Assembly (NCBI GenBank): GCA_024508725.1
Contig: JANINS010000004.1
Location: forward strand, 266,163-330,162
Direction: 5' to 3'
Origin: Chitinophagaceae bacterium
Lineage (GTDB): Bacteria; Bacteroidota; Bacteroidia; Chitinophagales; Chitinophagaceae
DNA: 64,000 nucleotides
The position numbers and the translations under genes are program-made. Under the pieces are notes generated by a model. That model was not told the origin of the DNA and ran no database searches. It was given only the letters and a program-made list of their open reading frames with translations. Positions 24,274 to 33,125 of this stretch are shown piece after piece; the first letter of the stretch is position 1; each line of letters begins with the position of its first letter.

Positions 24274-27165
24274 ATGAGACTACGATTGCAGCCAATCGCA
24301 CTTATGGCGATTGCATGTTTGTTGGTATTTACTGCCAAATCGCAAACAACAACTGTTTCAGGAACGGTGACGAGTAAAGGCACAGGGCAAGGTGTTCCTG
24401 CTGTGTCGGTAACGATCAAAGGTTCCGGATCAGGTGTGTACACAGATGATAAAGGAAATTTCAAGTTAACGACTACGCAAAAGCCTCCATTTACATTGGT
24501 TTTCTCCTCTGTTGGTTATGATAACCAGGAAGTGAATGTGAGCACTTCAGGACAAACAGTGAATGTGAGTCTTGTAGAAAGTTATAAACTGGGAGAAGAC
24601 GTTGTAGTAGCAGCTACCCGTGTTGCTGAAAGACGTTTAGAATCTCCGGTAACTGTAGAAAGAGTTACAGCAGCCACTATCAGGAATGCACCTGCACCTA
24701 CTTATTACGACATCCTGGCAAATTTAAAAGGTGTGGATGTGGTTACATCGAGCCTCAACTTTAAAACGCCAAGTACACGTGGTTTTAATGGAAGTGGTAA
24801 CCTTCGTTTCAACCAGTTGGTAGATGGAATGGATAACCAGGCTCCTGGTTTGAATTTCTCTGTAGGAAGTATTATTGGTTTAACTGAGTTGGATGTTGAT
24901 AATATGGAGTTGCTCGTTGGTGCATCTTCTGCATTATACGGATCAGGTGGTATGAACGGAACATTGCTGATCAACAGTAAAAACCCTTTCAAATACCAGG
25001 GATTGAGTTTCCAGATCAAGCAAGGTGTTAACCATGTAGACAACAAACAAAGAAGACCAGCACCTTATTATGACTGGAGTCTTCGCTGGGGTAAAAAAGT
25101 AACGGAGAAATTCGCTTTCAAGATCGGAGCTCAGTTAGTACAGGCACAAGACTGGCAGGCAACAGACACTAGAAATCTTTTAAGAAATAACGTTCTAAGC
25201 GAATTGAAAGGTGGAGATAGAACTACAGATCCTAACTATGACGGCGTAAATGTTTTTGGTGATGAAGCAAGTGCAAGTATGGCTTCAATCGCTCAGGCTG
25301 CTATTTTCAATCCCGCTACAAATCCAACACTAGGCACAGTTACAACAACTTTAGCAACAATGTTAGGTAGAGCACCAACGCCAAATGAAATTGTTGGTTT
25401 CTATGCAGGAAATGCTGCTTATGGACCTTTAAACATTTATGCAAGAGGACTAGCCCAAGGCTTTTATGGAGGTCAGCTTGTAAGTAGAACAGGATATAAT
25501 GAAAAAGATCTTGTTGATTACAACAATTACAACGTAAAGTTATCTGGCGGTTTATATTATAAGATAACAAATGATATCGAAGCTTCATTACTTCTTAACT
25601 GGGGAACAGGTACAACTGTTTACACTGGAGCTGATCGCTATTCGATCAAAAACCTGATCATGGGTCAGTATAAATTAGAAGTGAAAGGGAAAAACTGGAT
25701 GGTAAAAGGATACACTACCCAGGAAAATTCAGGAGATTCTTATACTGCAACAACTGCGGCCGTTGCAGTAAATAGAGCCTGGAAAAGTGATGCCACATGG
25801 TTTGGTACTTATTCAGCTGCATATTCACAAGCCAGAATTTCCGGAGCACCAGATGCACAAGCTCATGCTGCTGCAAGATCAGCTGCTGACAATGGTAGAT
25901 TGCTTCCTGGTACACCAGGTTTTCAAACAGCATTCAATAATGCTATCGGTACACCCATCAGTAAAGGAGGAGCCAAGTTCGCTGATAAGAGTGATATGTA
26001 CCACCTGGAAGGTCAGTTGAATCTATCTCAATATTTAAACGATGTTGTGGAAGTTTTGGTAGGTTCTCATTGGAGACAATATGTATTGAACTCACAGGGA
26101 ACCATCTTTGCTGATACTGCAGGCCCGATCAAGATCAACGAATATGGTGCATACATCCAGTTGCAGAAAAAATTATTCGACAATAAACTGAAGCTTACTG
26201 CTTCTACCCGATACGATAAGAACGAAAACTTCGAAGGTCGTTTCACTCCAAGAGTTTCAGCAGTGATTTCTCCAGTGAAAGATCACAACATCCGTTTGAG
26301 TTACCAGACAGCTTATCGTTTCCCTTCAACACAAGATCAGTGGATCAACCTGCAAACTCCTGCATCAAGATTGATCGGTGGCTTGCCTGAGTTTAATACA
26401 TTCTTCAAATTCGACCAAAGCCCAGCTTTTACAGCTGAGAGCATTGTTGCATACAGGGCTTCAATTTCTGCCGGAGCTCCGAATCCTACGTTATTAAAAC
26501 AAGCGCCTTTCTCAAATCTAAAGCCTGAAAGTGTACAGAGTTATGAGATCGGTTACCGTGGTTTAATGCTGCAACAACGTTTGATGATCGATGTATATGG
26601 ATACTATAGCAAATACAGTGACTTTTTAGGTAGAGTAGCTGTAGGACGTGGACAAAGTGCAAACCCTAGTCTTGCTGTACAAGCACAAGAACTTGCTAGT
26701 CCTTTCACCACAACTAACTATTCATTTGTTACCAACACCACAACTCCTGTAAAGGCATTAGGTTGGGGTATGGGTGCAGAATACAGGGTGTACAAAGGAT
26801 ACAATCTTACAGGTAACGTATACAGCGATGAGTTGAGAGATGTGCCTGCAGGTTTTGTTACCTTCTTCAACACACCAAAATACCGTGTGAACCTTGGTTT
26901 AAACAACCAGGATGTTTACAAAGGATTAGGCTTCGGTATTCAATGGAAATGGCAGGATAAAACAAACTGGGAAGGAACATTTGGTTCTGCAGAAATACCT
27001 TCATTCAATACATTGGATATGATGGTGAGCTACAAAATTCCTAAGATCAGGAGCATGATCAAGATCGGTGGAAGCAACATCACCAATAACTATTATCAGA
27101 GTGCATTTGGTAATCCATACATCGGTGGATTATACTATGTGAGCTTTGGTTACAACGTATTCTAG
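24274..27165 (+). CDS. TonB-dependent receptor
   Basis: A 963-residue outer-membrane receptor. The signal peptide ends near TAKSQ. It is followed by a CarboxypepD_reg-like domain (about 27-105, VSGTVTSKGTGQGVPAVSVT), a plug domain with TYYDILANLKGVDVV and SSALYGSGGMNG, and a long beta-barrel ending in an aromatic residue (FGYNVF). It lacks an adjacent SusD gene, so it is a stand-alone receptor and not a SusC/SusD pair. The ligand is unknown; iron chelates, cobalamin or oligomers are all possible. A strong terminator follows. Confidence 0.92.
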   Translation: MRLRLQPIALMAIACLLVFTAKSQTTTVSGTVTSKGTGQGVPAVSVTIKGSGSGVYTDDKGNFKLTTTQKPPFTLVFSSVGYDNQEVNVSTSGQTVNVSLVESYKLGEDVVVAATRVAERRLESPVTVERVTAATIRNAPAPTYYDILANLKGVDVVTSSLNFKTPSTRGFNGSGNLRFNQLVDGMDNQAPGLNFSVGSIIGLTELDVDNMELLVGASSALYGSGGMNGTLLINSKNPFKYQGLSFQIKQGVNHVDNKQRRPAPYYDWSLRWGKKVTEKFAFKIGAQLVQAQDWQATDTRNLLRNNVLSELKGGDRTTDPNYDGVNVFGDEASASMASIAQAAIFNPATNPTLGTVTTTLATMLGRAPTPNEIVGFYAGNAAYGPLNIYARGLAQGFYGGQLVSRTGYNEKDLVDYNNYNVKLSGGLYYKITNDIEASLLLNWGTGTTVYTGADRYSIKNLIMGQYKLEVKGKNWMVKGYTTQENSGDSYTATTAAVAVNRAWKSDATWFGTYSAAYSQARISGAPDAQAHAAARSAADNGRLLPGTPGFQTAFNNAIGTPISKGGAKFADKSDMYHLEGQLNLSQYLNDVVEVLVGSHWRQYVLNSQGTIFADTAGPIKINEYGAYIQLQKKLFDNKLKLTASTRYDKNENFEGRFTPRVSAVISPVKDHNIRLSYQTAYRFPSTQDQWINLQTPASRLIGGLPEFNTFFKFDQSPAFTAESIVAYRASISAGAPNPTLLKQAPFSNLKPESVQSYEIGYRGLMLQQRLMIDVYGYYSKYSDFLGRVAVGRGQSANPSLAVQAQELASPFTTTNYSFVTNTTTPVKALGWGMGAEYRVYKGYNLTGNVYSDELRDVPAGFVTFFNTPKYRVNLGLNNQDVYKGLGFGIQWKWQDKTNWEGTFGSAEIPSFNTLDMMVSYKIPKIRSMIKIGGSNITNNYYQSAFGNPYIGGLYYVSFGYNVF

Positions 27166-27190
27166 TAATAACATATCATCTAAAAAAGCA

Positions 27191-27214
27191 AGATCCTCCT
27201 GGAAAGGAGGATCT
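27191..27214 (+). terminator. Rho-independent terminator after the TonB-dependent receptor
   Basis: A 10-bp perfect stem AGATCCTCCT/AGGAGGATCT with a GGAA loop, followed by a run of T residues. Confidence 0.93.
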
Positions 27215-27266
27215 TTTTTATGTGCAACTCACAAATCATCAGCACATCACTCATTACTGCACACTA

Positions 27267-27914
27267 TTAATTTTTCTTTAGTTTGTTCTTGAATACTTTT
27301 TCAAACTTCTCCACTTTAGGACGTATCACATACCTGCAATACATCTGGTCTGGATTATCATTGTAATAATTCTGGTGATAATTCTCTGCCGCATAAAAGT
27401 TTTTCAAAGGTTCTATATCCGTTATCACAGGTTTATCCCAGGCTCCTGAAGCATTCAGTTCTTTCTTATATTGTTCAGCTTTTTGTTTTTGTTCTTCATT
27501 GTGATAAAAAACTACTGAACGGTACTGCGGACCAACATCAGCACCTTGCTGGTTAGGTGTTGTAGGATCATGTGTTTGCCAGAATACTTCCAGCAATTCA
27601 TCAAAACTCACTTTCGAAGGATCATAAATTATTCTTGCCACCTCCACATGTCCGCTGGTTATGCTGCAAACTTCTTCGTAGGTAGGATTTTCAATATGTC
27701 CACCACTGTATCCACTGGTTACTTTCAATACACCATCAAGCCTTTGAAAAACGGCTTCTACACACCAGAAGCAACCGGCTCCAAAAGTTGCGGTATCGGT
27801 TTTTACATTCGAGATCGTTGAATCACTCATATGGTAACTTGCTGTTTTTACTTTATTCTGGCCACACGAAGCCATCGTTATCACTAACAAAATGCTACTC
27901 AGAAATGTTTTCAT
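27267..27914 (-). CDS. msrA: Peptide-methionine (S)-S-oxide reductase, lipoprotein form
   Basis: A 215-residue protein. An N-terminal lipobox (ITMASC, C17) indicates anchoring as a lipoprotein, so it repairs oxidised methionine outside the cytoplasm. The MsrA catalytic motif GCFWC has the nucleophile at C48. The family segments YSGGHIENPTYEEVC, FWQTHDPTTPNQQGADVG, YRSVVFYH and NYHQNYY are all present, with a late Cys in MYCRYV as possible resolving residue. A copy of the 20-nt repeat is 46 bp upstream of the start. Confidence 0.95.
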   Translation of the reverse strand: MKTFLSSILLVITMASCGQNKVKTASYHMSDSTISNVKTDTATFGAGCFWCVEAVFQRLDGVLKVTSGYSGGHIENPTYEEVCSITSGHVEVARIIYDPSKVSFDELLEVFWQTHDPTTPNQQGADVGPQYRSVVFYHNEEQKQKAEQYKKELNASGAWDKPVITDIEPLKNFYAAENYHQNYYNDNPDQMYCRYVIRPKVEKFEKVFKNKLKKN

Positions 27915-27960
27915 GGTTTATTTTTTAGGAACAGGCTTCCTCAACTCCGGTTTGGCTTTA

Positions 27961-27980
27961 CTTGCGTCGCACTCTTCGAC
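27961..27980 (+). repeat. Intergenic 20-nt repeat, copy E
   Basis: Reads CTTGCGTCGCACTCTTCGAC, preceded by GGCTTTA. It matches copy D (36890) at 18 of 20 positions. It lies between the divergent msrA and PCC-domain genes. Confidence 0.7.
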
Positions 27981-28103
27981 TATTGTAGTTGCCTGTACTT
28001 TTTCAGGCATCGAAAACCAATTCAGTACAACACATCAACTCCAAATTAAAACGGCAGCAGTAACAAAACCTTACATATCCTTATCCAATTGTAACTTTCA
28101 CCC

Positions 28104-28580
28104 ATGATCCGCATTTTGTGTTTTATATTTTCATTCTCAATTTTTTTCAATTCCTGTAAATCGCCTAAGATGAATGAGCCAGCCAAAGTTCATGCAATAA
28201 GATTAAAGCCGGGAGAAGATCTGAAAGCCTCATTAAACAATTTTGTGCAGCAGCAAAACATAAAAGCCGGTTGGATCATTACCTGTGTAGGCAGCCTCAC
28301 CAATTATTCACTTCGTTTTGCCAACCAACAAAATCCTGCATCAGATTCAGGGCATTTCGAAATAGTGAGCCTGGTAGGTACACTTTCAACCAATGGCTCA
28401 CATCTTCATGTAAGTATTTCCGACAGCACAGGAAAAACAATTGGCGGTCACCTGTTAGACGGATGTAAAATATATACTACTGCCGAAATTGTGATCGGCG
28501 AAAGCAACAGCCTGATGTTTACCAGAGAAAAAGACGGTTCAACGCCATGGGAAGAACTCCAGATCCGCAAAAAGGAGTAG
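28104..28580 (+). CDS. PCC/PPC-domain (DUF296) lipoprotein
   Basis: A 158-residue protein. The N-terminal lipobox IFFNSC puts the lipidated Cys at residue 18. The rest is a PCC (PPC, DUF296) domain: HAIRLKPGEDLKASLNNFVQ, GWIITCVGSLTNYSLRF, GSHLHVSISDSTGKTIGGHL. These domains are best known from AT-hook DNA-binding proteins, but stand-alone bacterial copies are common and of unclear function. The lipobox argues for an envelope location and against a DNA-binding role. It is near the sensor kinase gene but has its own orientation-compatible gap. Confidence 0.88.
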   Translation: MIRILCFIFSFSIFFNSCKSPKMNEPAKVHAIRLKPGEDLKASLNNFVQQQNIKAGWIITCVGSLTNYSLRFANQQNPASDSGHFEIVSLVGTLSTNGSHLHVSISDSTGKTIGGHLLDGCKIYTTAEIVIGESNSLMFTREKDGSTPWEELQIRKKE

Positions 28581-28631
28581 TTCTAATATCATAATGCTTC
28601 ATTTTAATGTGTATCAGTGCATGCATATGAT

Positions 28632-28639
28632 ATTTTTGC
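28632..28639 (+). promoter_or_regulatory. Bacteroidota -7 box (TATTTTTG) for the sensor kinase gene
   Basis: Exact TAnnTTTG match ending 15 bp before the kinase ATG. The region where a -33 box would sit reads TTTT, a weak match. Confidence 0.5.
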
Positions 28640-28654
28640 ATACGTTCGCCGCCT

Positions 28655-30121
28655 ATGAAGATTTCCAGTTTTATACTCTTAAGCTTCATTTTCATACTGT
28701 TATTGTTTTCCATCACTACTTATATCAACTTCAGGTTGTCTGAAGATGTGAAGGATAATGCAGAGTTTTTATCCAGATCTACCGAGATCGTTCGAAATAG
28801 CAGCCGCTTTCAACGTAATACCATGAGCATGGTGGGTGGTTTAAGAGGATTTCTCTTAACCGGTGAACGTTATTTTATTGAAGCTTATGATTCTGCTGTA
28901 GCAGAAAATGATCGCATACTCTTAGAAGTAAACACTTTAACCCAGGATCCGGATCAACTTCGGTTATTGAACGAGATCAAACGATTGAACGATCAATGGG
29001 TAGATAATTATACTGAGCCATTGCGGCAGGCTAAACTGCTGGCAAGCATCAACGATTCTAATATTTCCTACTACAATAAGATCTACCGGGAGAAAGCAGC
29101 AGGAGAGAAAGAAATACAGGCAGAACTGCAGCAAAAATTCAGGGAGTTCAGTAATTGGGAATATACAGTAAGAGACCAGCGGCGAGATATACTTGCCAAA
29201 TCTGCCATAAGAAGCAAACAATTAACATTTGCATTAACGCTGATCTCATTAATAGCTGCTATTCTGATTGTACTTGTACTCATTAGCCGGATCTCAAAAC
29301 GTATAGGCAAAATGGTTCAGATGGCTGATACCATCGCTTCGGGGAATTACGATGTGAGTATGTACGATCCCGGCCGGGATGAATTAACAGCATTGTCAGC
29401 TTCGTTAAACCACATGGCAAAAGAACTTTCCCGGAATATTTCATTGCTGCAGGAGAAGAATGAAGAGTTGGATCAGTTCGCTCATATCGTTTCACATGAT
29501 CTGAAAGGTCCGTTAAGAGGTATCGATAACGTAGTAACCTGGATCGAAGAAGATCATAAAGAAGAACTTACACCAAAAGTTGATGAATATTTACTTTTGA
29601 TCAAAGGCAGGGTGATCAGGGCTGAAAACCTGATACAGGGTTTGCTTTCTTATGCACGAATTGGTAAGGAAATTGTTCCTAAAGAGCAGGTAAATGTAAA
29701 CGAGTTGCTGGCAGAGGTTCTGGATAGTGTACCAATGAAGGAGAATATAAAAGTATCTGTTGCCGATAATTTACCTGAATTGTACACTGAAAAAATTCCG
29801 TTGTTCCAGGTATTTGCAAATCTTGTTAGTAATGCAGTAAAATATAACGACAAGGAGAAGGGCGAGATAAAAGTGTACAGTAAGGATCGTGGTGATCATT
29901 ACGAATTCTTTGTAGAAGACAACGGACCCGGAATTTCGGAGCAATATCACAAAAAAATATTCGTGATATTCCAGACCTTGAAAGAACGTGATAGCTTTGA
30001 AAGTACAGGTGTAGGACTGGCTATCGTTAAAAAGATCCTTGATAAAAGAAATGAGACGATCAAGGTTCACTCAAAGCCCGGTGATGGAATTATCTTTTCT
30101 TTCACCTGGAACAAAAATTAA
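28655..30121 (+). CDS. Sensor histidine kinase with CHASE3 and HAMP domains
   Basis: A 488-residue membrane kinase. There is a TM segment at about 5-25, an extracytoplasmic CHASE3-like helical domain (about 37-180), a second TM near 188-208, a HAMP domain, and a dimerisation/phosphoacceptor domain with H281 in HIVSHDLKGPLRG. The ATPase domain has N-box FANLVSNAVKYND, G1 VEDNGPGIS and G2 GVGLAIVKK. The signal is unknown. It is followed after 3 bp by a single-receiver response regulator, with which it almost certainly forms a phosphorelay pair. Confidence 0.93.
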   Translation: MKISSFILLSFIFILLLFSITTYINFRLSEDVKDNAEFLSRSTEIVRNSSRFQRNTMSMVGGLRGFLLTGERYFIEAYDSAVAENDRILLEVNTLTQDPDQLRLLNEIKRLNDQWVDNYTEPLRQAKLLASINDSNISYYNKIYREKAAGEKEIQAELQQKFREFSNWEYTVRDQRRDILAKSAIRSKQLTFALTLISLIAAILIVLVLISRISKRIGKMVQMADTIASGNYDVSMYDPGRDELTALSASLNHMAKELSRNISLLQEKNEELDQFAHIVSHDLKGPLRGIDNVVTWIEEDHKEELTPKVDEYLLLIKGRVIRAENLIQGLLSYARIGKEIVPKEQVNVNELLAEVLDSVPMKENIKVSVADNLPELYTEKIPLFQVFANLVSNAVKYNDKEKGEIKVYSKDRGDHYEFFVEDNGPGISEQYHKKIFVIFQTLKERDSFESTGVGLAIVKKILDKRNETIKVHSKPGDGIIFSFTWNKN

Positions 30122-30124
30122 ATT

Positions 30125-30532
30125 ATGGAAAGACTGATAAATATTTTGTTGGTAGAAGATGATCAGCTGGATGTGATCGATATCAGGAGATCATTAGATA
30201 AAATGAAAATATTCTATCAACTGCATGTTGCAAGAAATGGCGAAGAAGCACTTGCTTTATTGGATGATGAATCAGGACTTCGTCCGGATGTGGCATTGAT
30301 CGATATCAATATGCCAAAGATGAATGGCTTTGAGTTTCTCTCCACGATAAGAGCTAATGAAAAATGGAAGGATCTGAAATCATTTATCATCACTACATCC
30401 GATGAAAAGGTTGACAGGGAAACTGCAAAACAACTCGGCGTTTCAGGATACATCATCAAACCACTTAAGCTAAACAATGCAACTTCTCTCGATGCATTCA
30501 ACCTCATGATCGATCTCATGAATATGAAGTAG
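30125..30532 (+). CDS. Response regulator, receiver-only
   Basis: A 135-residue CheY-like protein. The acidic pocket E11-D12-D13, phosphoacceptor D60 in LIDINMP, the switch Thr/Ser in ITTSDEK and the conserved lysine in YIIKPLK are all visible. There is no output domain, so it probably passes phosphate on or acts by protein-protein contact, as Rcp1-type regulators do. It begins 3 bp after its kinase gene. Confidence 0.93.
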   Translation: MERLINILLVEDDQLDVIDIRRSLDKMKIFYQLHVARNGEEALALLDDESGLRPDVALIDINMPKMNGFEFLSTIRANEKWKDLKSFIITTSDEKVDRETAKQLGVSGYIIKPLKLNNATSLDAFNLMIDLMNMK

Positions 30533-30582
30533 CGTAGTTGCTGATTTAACAGTTGTCATTGTTGCAGTACGGTGCTGCACAA

Positions 30583-30590
30583 TATCTTTG
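30583..30590 (+). promoter_or_regulatory. Bacteroidota promoter (TTG-N18-TATCTTTG) for the OmpA lipoprotein gene
   Basis: An exact TAnnTTTG box with a TTG at 30562-30564 spaced 18 bp upstream, the best two-box promoter I see in the window. It ends 22 bp before the ATG at 30613 and excludes the in-frame upstream start at 30553. Confidence 0.6.
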
Positions 30591-30612
30591 TACGTACCTA
30601 AAACCAATTGTT

Positions 30613-31503
30613 ATGAAATTACGGTCACTGGTTATCGTTTTATTGTCAATGCCTTTTTTGTTCTCGTGTGTTAGCAGTAAAAAATTCAAATCTGTACTGA
30701 AAGATTATGATACACTGAGAAGTCAATTCATGAGTGTACAAACACGATTGTCTGATTGCAATAATGAAAGAGCCGACCTTCTTCGCCAATTGGCAAGCTC
30801 AAGAGGTGATAACGAGAACTTGCAAAAGCGGATCGCTGATCTCGATAAGCAGATAGATTTTCTTAAAGAAAATAATACAACGGTGTTGAAACAATTGCAG
30901 GATATGTCGATTGTTTCTGCATCACAAGCTGAGAGTATACGCAAGTCATTAGATAATATTGGCGCCAAAGATGCTTACATACAGGATCTTCAATCAGCGA
31001 TAGCAAGAAAAGATTCTATGAATATGGCTTTGGTGATGAACCTGAAAGGAGCTATCGGTAACCTGGATGACCAGGATATCAATATTAAAGTAGATAAAGG
31101 AGTAGTATATGTTGATATATCTGATAAGCTATTATTTAAAAGCGGCAAATACGATGTGAACGACCAGGCTAAAGTAGTGTTAGGAAAAGTTGCTACGGTA
31201 CTTAAGAATCAGCCTAACATCGAGTTCATGGTAGAAGGACATACCGATAGCGTTGCATATAAGAGTGCAGTGCTCCTTGATAACTGGGATCTGAGCGTGA
31301 AAAGAGCTACGGCAGTTGTAAGAATATTGCAAAAGGAATATGGATTGAATCCTGCAAGAATGGCTGCAGCCGGAAGAGCAGAATATGTTCCTGTTGCCAC
31401 CAATACTACAGCTGAAGGCAGAGCTGCCAATCGAAGAACAAGGATAGTGATCTTACCACAGTTAGATCAGTTTTTTAAATTACTCGAGAAAAAAGATAAC
31501 TAG
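30613..31503 (+). CDS. OmpA family lipoprotein
   Basis: A 296-residue protein from the ATG at 30613. The signal peptide has lipobox FLFSC (lipidated C19). Residues ~28-120 form a coiled coil rich in Leu, Gln and Asp (ADLLRQLAS, RIADLDKQIDFLK). The C-terminal OmpA domain contains FMVEGHTDSVAY, the conserved NWDLSVKRATAVV and RTRIVILP. It should bridge outer membrane and peptidoglycan. The gene ends at a bidirectional terminator. Confidence 0.92.
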   Translation: MKLRSLVIVLLSMPFLFSCVSSKKFKSVLKDYDTLRSQFMSVQTRLSDCNNERADLLRQLASSRGDNENLQKRIADLDKQIDFLKENNTTVLKQLQDMSIVSASQAESIRKSLDNIGAKDAYIQDLQSAIARKDSMNMALVMNLKGAIGNLDDQDINIKVDKGVVYVDISDKLLFKSGKYDVNDQAKVVLGKVATVLKNQPNIEFMVEGHTDSVAYKSAVLLDNWDLSVKRATAVVRILQKEYGLNPARMAAAGRAEYVPVATNTTAEGRAANRRTRIVILPQLDQFFKLLEKKDN

Positions 31504-31505
31504 AA

Positions 31506-31530
31506 AAAATCCCGCTAACAGCGGGATTTT
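31506..31530. terminator. Bidirectional terminator between OmpA and DUF4345 genes
   Basis: A 10-bp stem AAAATCCCGC/GCGGGATTTT with a TAACA loop. It lies between convergent genes and has A/T tracts on both sides, so it can serve both strands. Confidence 0.9.
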
Positions 31531-31533
31531 CTT

Positions 31534-31938
31534 TTATAGGATGGGTTTGGGTTTTGAAAAGAGGGCAAGTGTAACTGCAATGAGGCAGAAAGCAGTTTCA
31601 ATAGTGAGCCATTGTTTTCCGAAAGCACCAAGTGGACCTTCCACCGCTAAAGTGATGATGCGACTGAGGCTGTACATTCCCCAAAGAATGGACAACATCC
31701 ACAATCCATTTGCTAATTTTTGTTTAGATAAGAACAATAACATAGCAACAATTGTAACACCTACACCACCAAATACACCACGGATGGAACTGTATGCATC
31801 ATTGTTTGTAAGCTTTACCTGTACAAGGTCCATCACTTTCTGAGGATCGGAAAAAGCCATCATACTTACAGAAAGAATGGAAAGCATCGACAGTCCGATA
31901 AAACTGATAGAAGCAATTCGTGTGATCTTATGTTTCAT
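31534..31938 (-). CDS. DUF4345 family membrane protein
   Basis: A 134-residue integral membrane protein with about four hydrophobic helices: ASISFIGLSMLSILSVSMMA, VGVTIVAMLLFL, LWMLSILWGMY and a final AFCLIAVTLALF. It has conserved SSIRGVFGG and SRIITLAVEGP segments, which fit DUF4345. Function unknown. It is 64 bp downstream of a Crp/Fnr regulator gene and probably controlled by or co-transcribed with it. The ATG at 31938 is used, not an upstream extension. Confidence 0.82.
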   Translation of the reverse strand: MKHKITRIASISFIGLSMLSILSVSMMAFSDPQKVMDLVQVKLTNNDAYSSIRGVFGGVGVTIVAMLLFLSKQKLANGLWMLSILWGMYSLSRIITLAVEGPLGAFGKQWLTIETAFCLIAVTLALFSKPKPIL

Positions 31939-32002
31939 GTGTTTTGATTTAGAACACAAACTTGCGATGAGATCACAGTCTAAATATTGGTAAATACCAA
32001 GA

Positions 32003-32587
32003 TTACATTTTTACCGAGTTCATGAATTTGCTGAAGTTGGTAGGATCGATGCCCAGGTAATTGGCAAGATACTTTTGCGGAACAAGCTGAAAAATATGCG
32101 GACTCCTTTTGAACAACCTTCTCAATTTTTCTTCGGCTGTTAACGATTGTATTTCTGCTAAGCGTTCTAATACACCTGATAAAGCAAGTGTCAATCCTTT
32201 GTTCAGCATGATCTCGATAGAGGGATATGATTTTCTCACCTCCTGCAGTTTGTTGAAGGTTGTACGGAGAAATGAAGATGCCGTAAGGCTTTCATAACAA
32301 TATTTCGAAGGTTGTTGCAGCATAAACGAATCCAGCACTCCACCAAAAGAATACGGATACGTAAAAAGTATGGTTGCTTCTTTACCATCCTGGTCAAGTG
32401 AATAGATACGTTGTACGCCTTCTGTAATAAAATAGAGATAACGTTCTTTATTCCCGATATTAGTAAGCACCTGTTTTTTTAAAACTGAATGTGGTTTGAA
32501 CACCTCTGCAAATGCGGCAACCTCCTTTTTAGGTAAAGGATGAATGTTGTTCACCAATTGCTTTAGCTGTTGTAAGCTGTCGCTCAT
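32003..32587 (-). CDS. Crp/Fnr family transcriptional regulator
   Basis: A 194-residue regulator with an N-terminal cyclic-nucleotide-binding-like beta-roll (LYFITEGVQRIYSLDQDGKE, then FGGVLDSFMLQQPS) and a C-terminal winged helix ending in the recognition segment QKYLANYLGIDPTNFSKFMN. The phosphate-binding cassette is not obviously intact, so cAMP binding is uncertain, which is usual for Bacteroidota members. No Fe-S cysteines of the FNR type are seen. It likely controls the downstream DUF4345 gene. Confidence 0.9.
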   Translation of the reverse strand: MSDSLQQLKQLVNNIHPLPKKEVAAFAEVFKPHSVLKKQVLTNIGNKERYLYFITEGVQRIYSLDQDGKEATILFTYPYSFGGVLDSFMLQQPSKYCYESLTASSFLRTTFNKLQEVRKSYPSIEIMLNKGLTLALSGVLERLAEIQSLTAEEKLRRLFKRSPHIFQLVPQKYLANYLGIDPTNFSKFMNSVKM

Positions 32588-32649
32588 AACCGCAATTTAG
32601 CGACTATTGTTGCACAACGGAAGATGAAGAATTATGTTCTGTTAAACGA

Positions 32650-32657
32650 TATGTTTG
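32650..32657 (+). promoter_or_regulatory. Bacteroidota -7 box (TATGTTTG) for the histone-like gene
   Basis: Exact TAnnTTTG match, 35 bp before the ATG at 32693. It shows that the disrupted gene still has a promoter-like sequence. Confidence 0.45.
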
Positions 32658-32692
32658 AGGCATAGGTGTTGCAGCAACAAAATAAACATGAA

Positions 32693-33066
32693 ATGGCAAA
32701 AACAAGATCGTCTTCTTCTGGTGGAAAGAAGAATAAGCTGGGAGTGAAGAACTCTTTGGTAAATAATATCAATGCAAAGAAGAAGAAAGGCAAGTCTCGC
32801 CCTAAGAAGAAGTCCACTATTTCAAAAGACAGTTACGAAGACATGCAGAATAATTGGGGAAGAGGTAAGAAAGCTGCAAAAAAATCCGGAGCCAAAAAAT
32901 CAGCGAAGAAAGCTGCAAAAAAATCTGCTGCTAAGAAAGCTTCGAGTAAGTCTGCAAAAAATCAACGGCAAAAAAATCAACCAGAAAGACGGCTACTAAG
33001 AAAGTAGCTAAGAAATCTTCACCTAAGAAGTCAGCAGCTAAAAATAAGTCGGCAAAGAAAAGCTGA
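32693..33066 (+). pseudogene. Lys/Ala-rich histone H1-like protein with a -1 frameshift
   Basis: The frame beginning MAKTRSSSSGGKKNKLGVKN is very basic and changes into AKK/AKKS repeats resembling histone H1-like C-terminal tails. After the codons for KSAK at the A-run 32956-32961 the 0 frame leaves the repeat pattern (QRQKNQPERR) and stops at 33005-33007. The -1 frame continues the pattern (AKKSTAKKSTRK, then KKSSPKKSAAKNKSAKKS) to a TGA at 33064-33066, giving 124 residues. The equivalent GCAAAAAAATC unit occurs with seven As elsewhere in the gene and six here. It may be a true mutation, an assembly error in a homopolymer, or a -1 slippage site (A AAA AAT). The role would be DNA binding or compaction. 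Confidence 0.75.
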
Positions 33067-33125
33067 GAAATGATTATTCAGTACAAATTGGGACACAAAT
33101 TCAATAAGGTTTTGCGTCTGGTAAA

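Noticed and set aside
24274-27165. TonB-dependent receptor as SusC of a polysaccharide-utilisation locus
   Set aside because: No SusD-like or glycoside hydrolase gene lies nearby, and a terminator follows directly.
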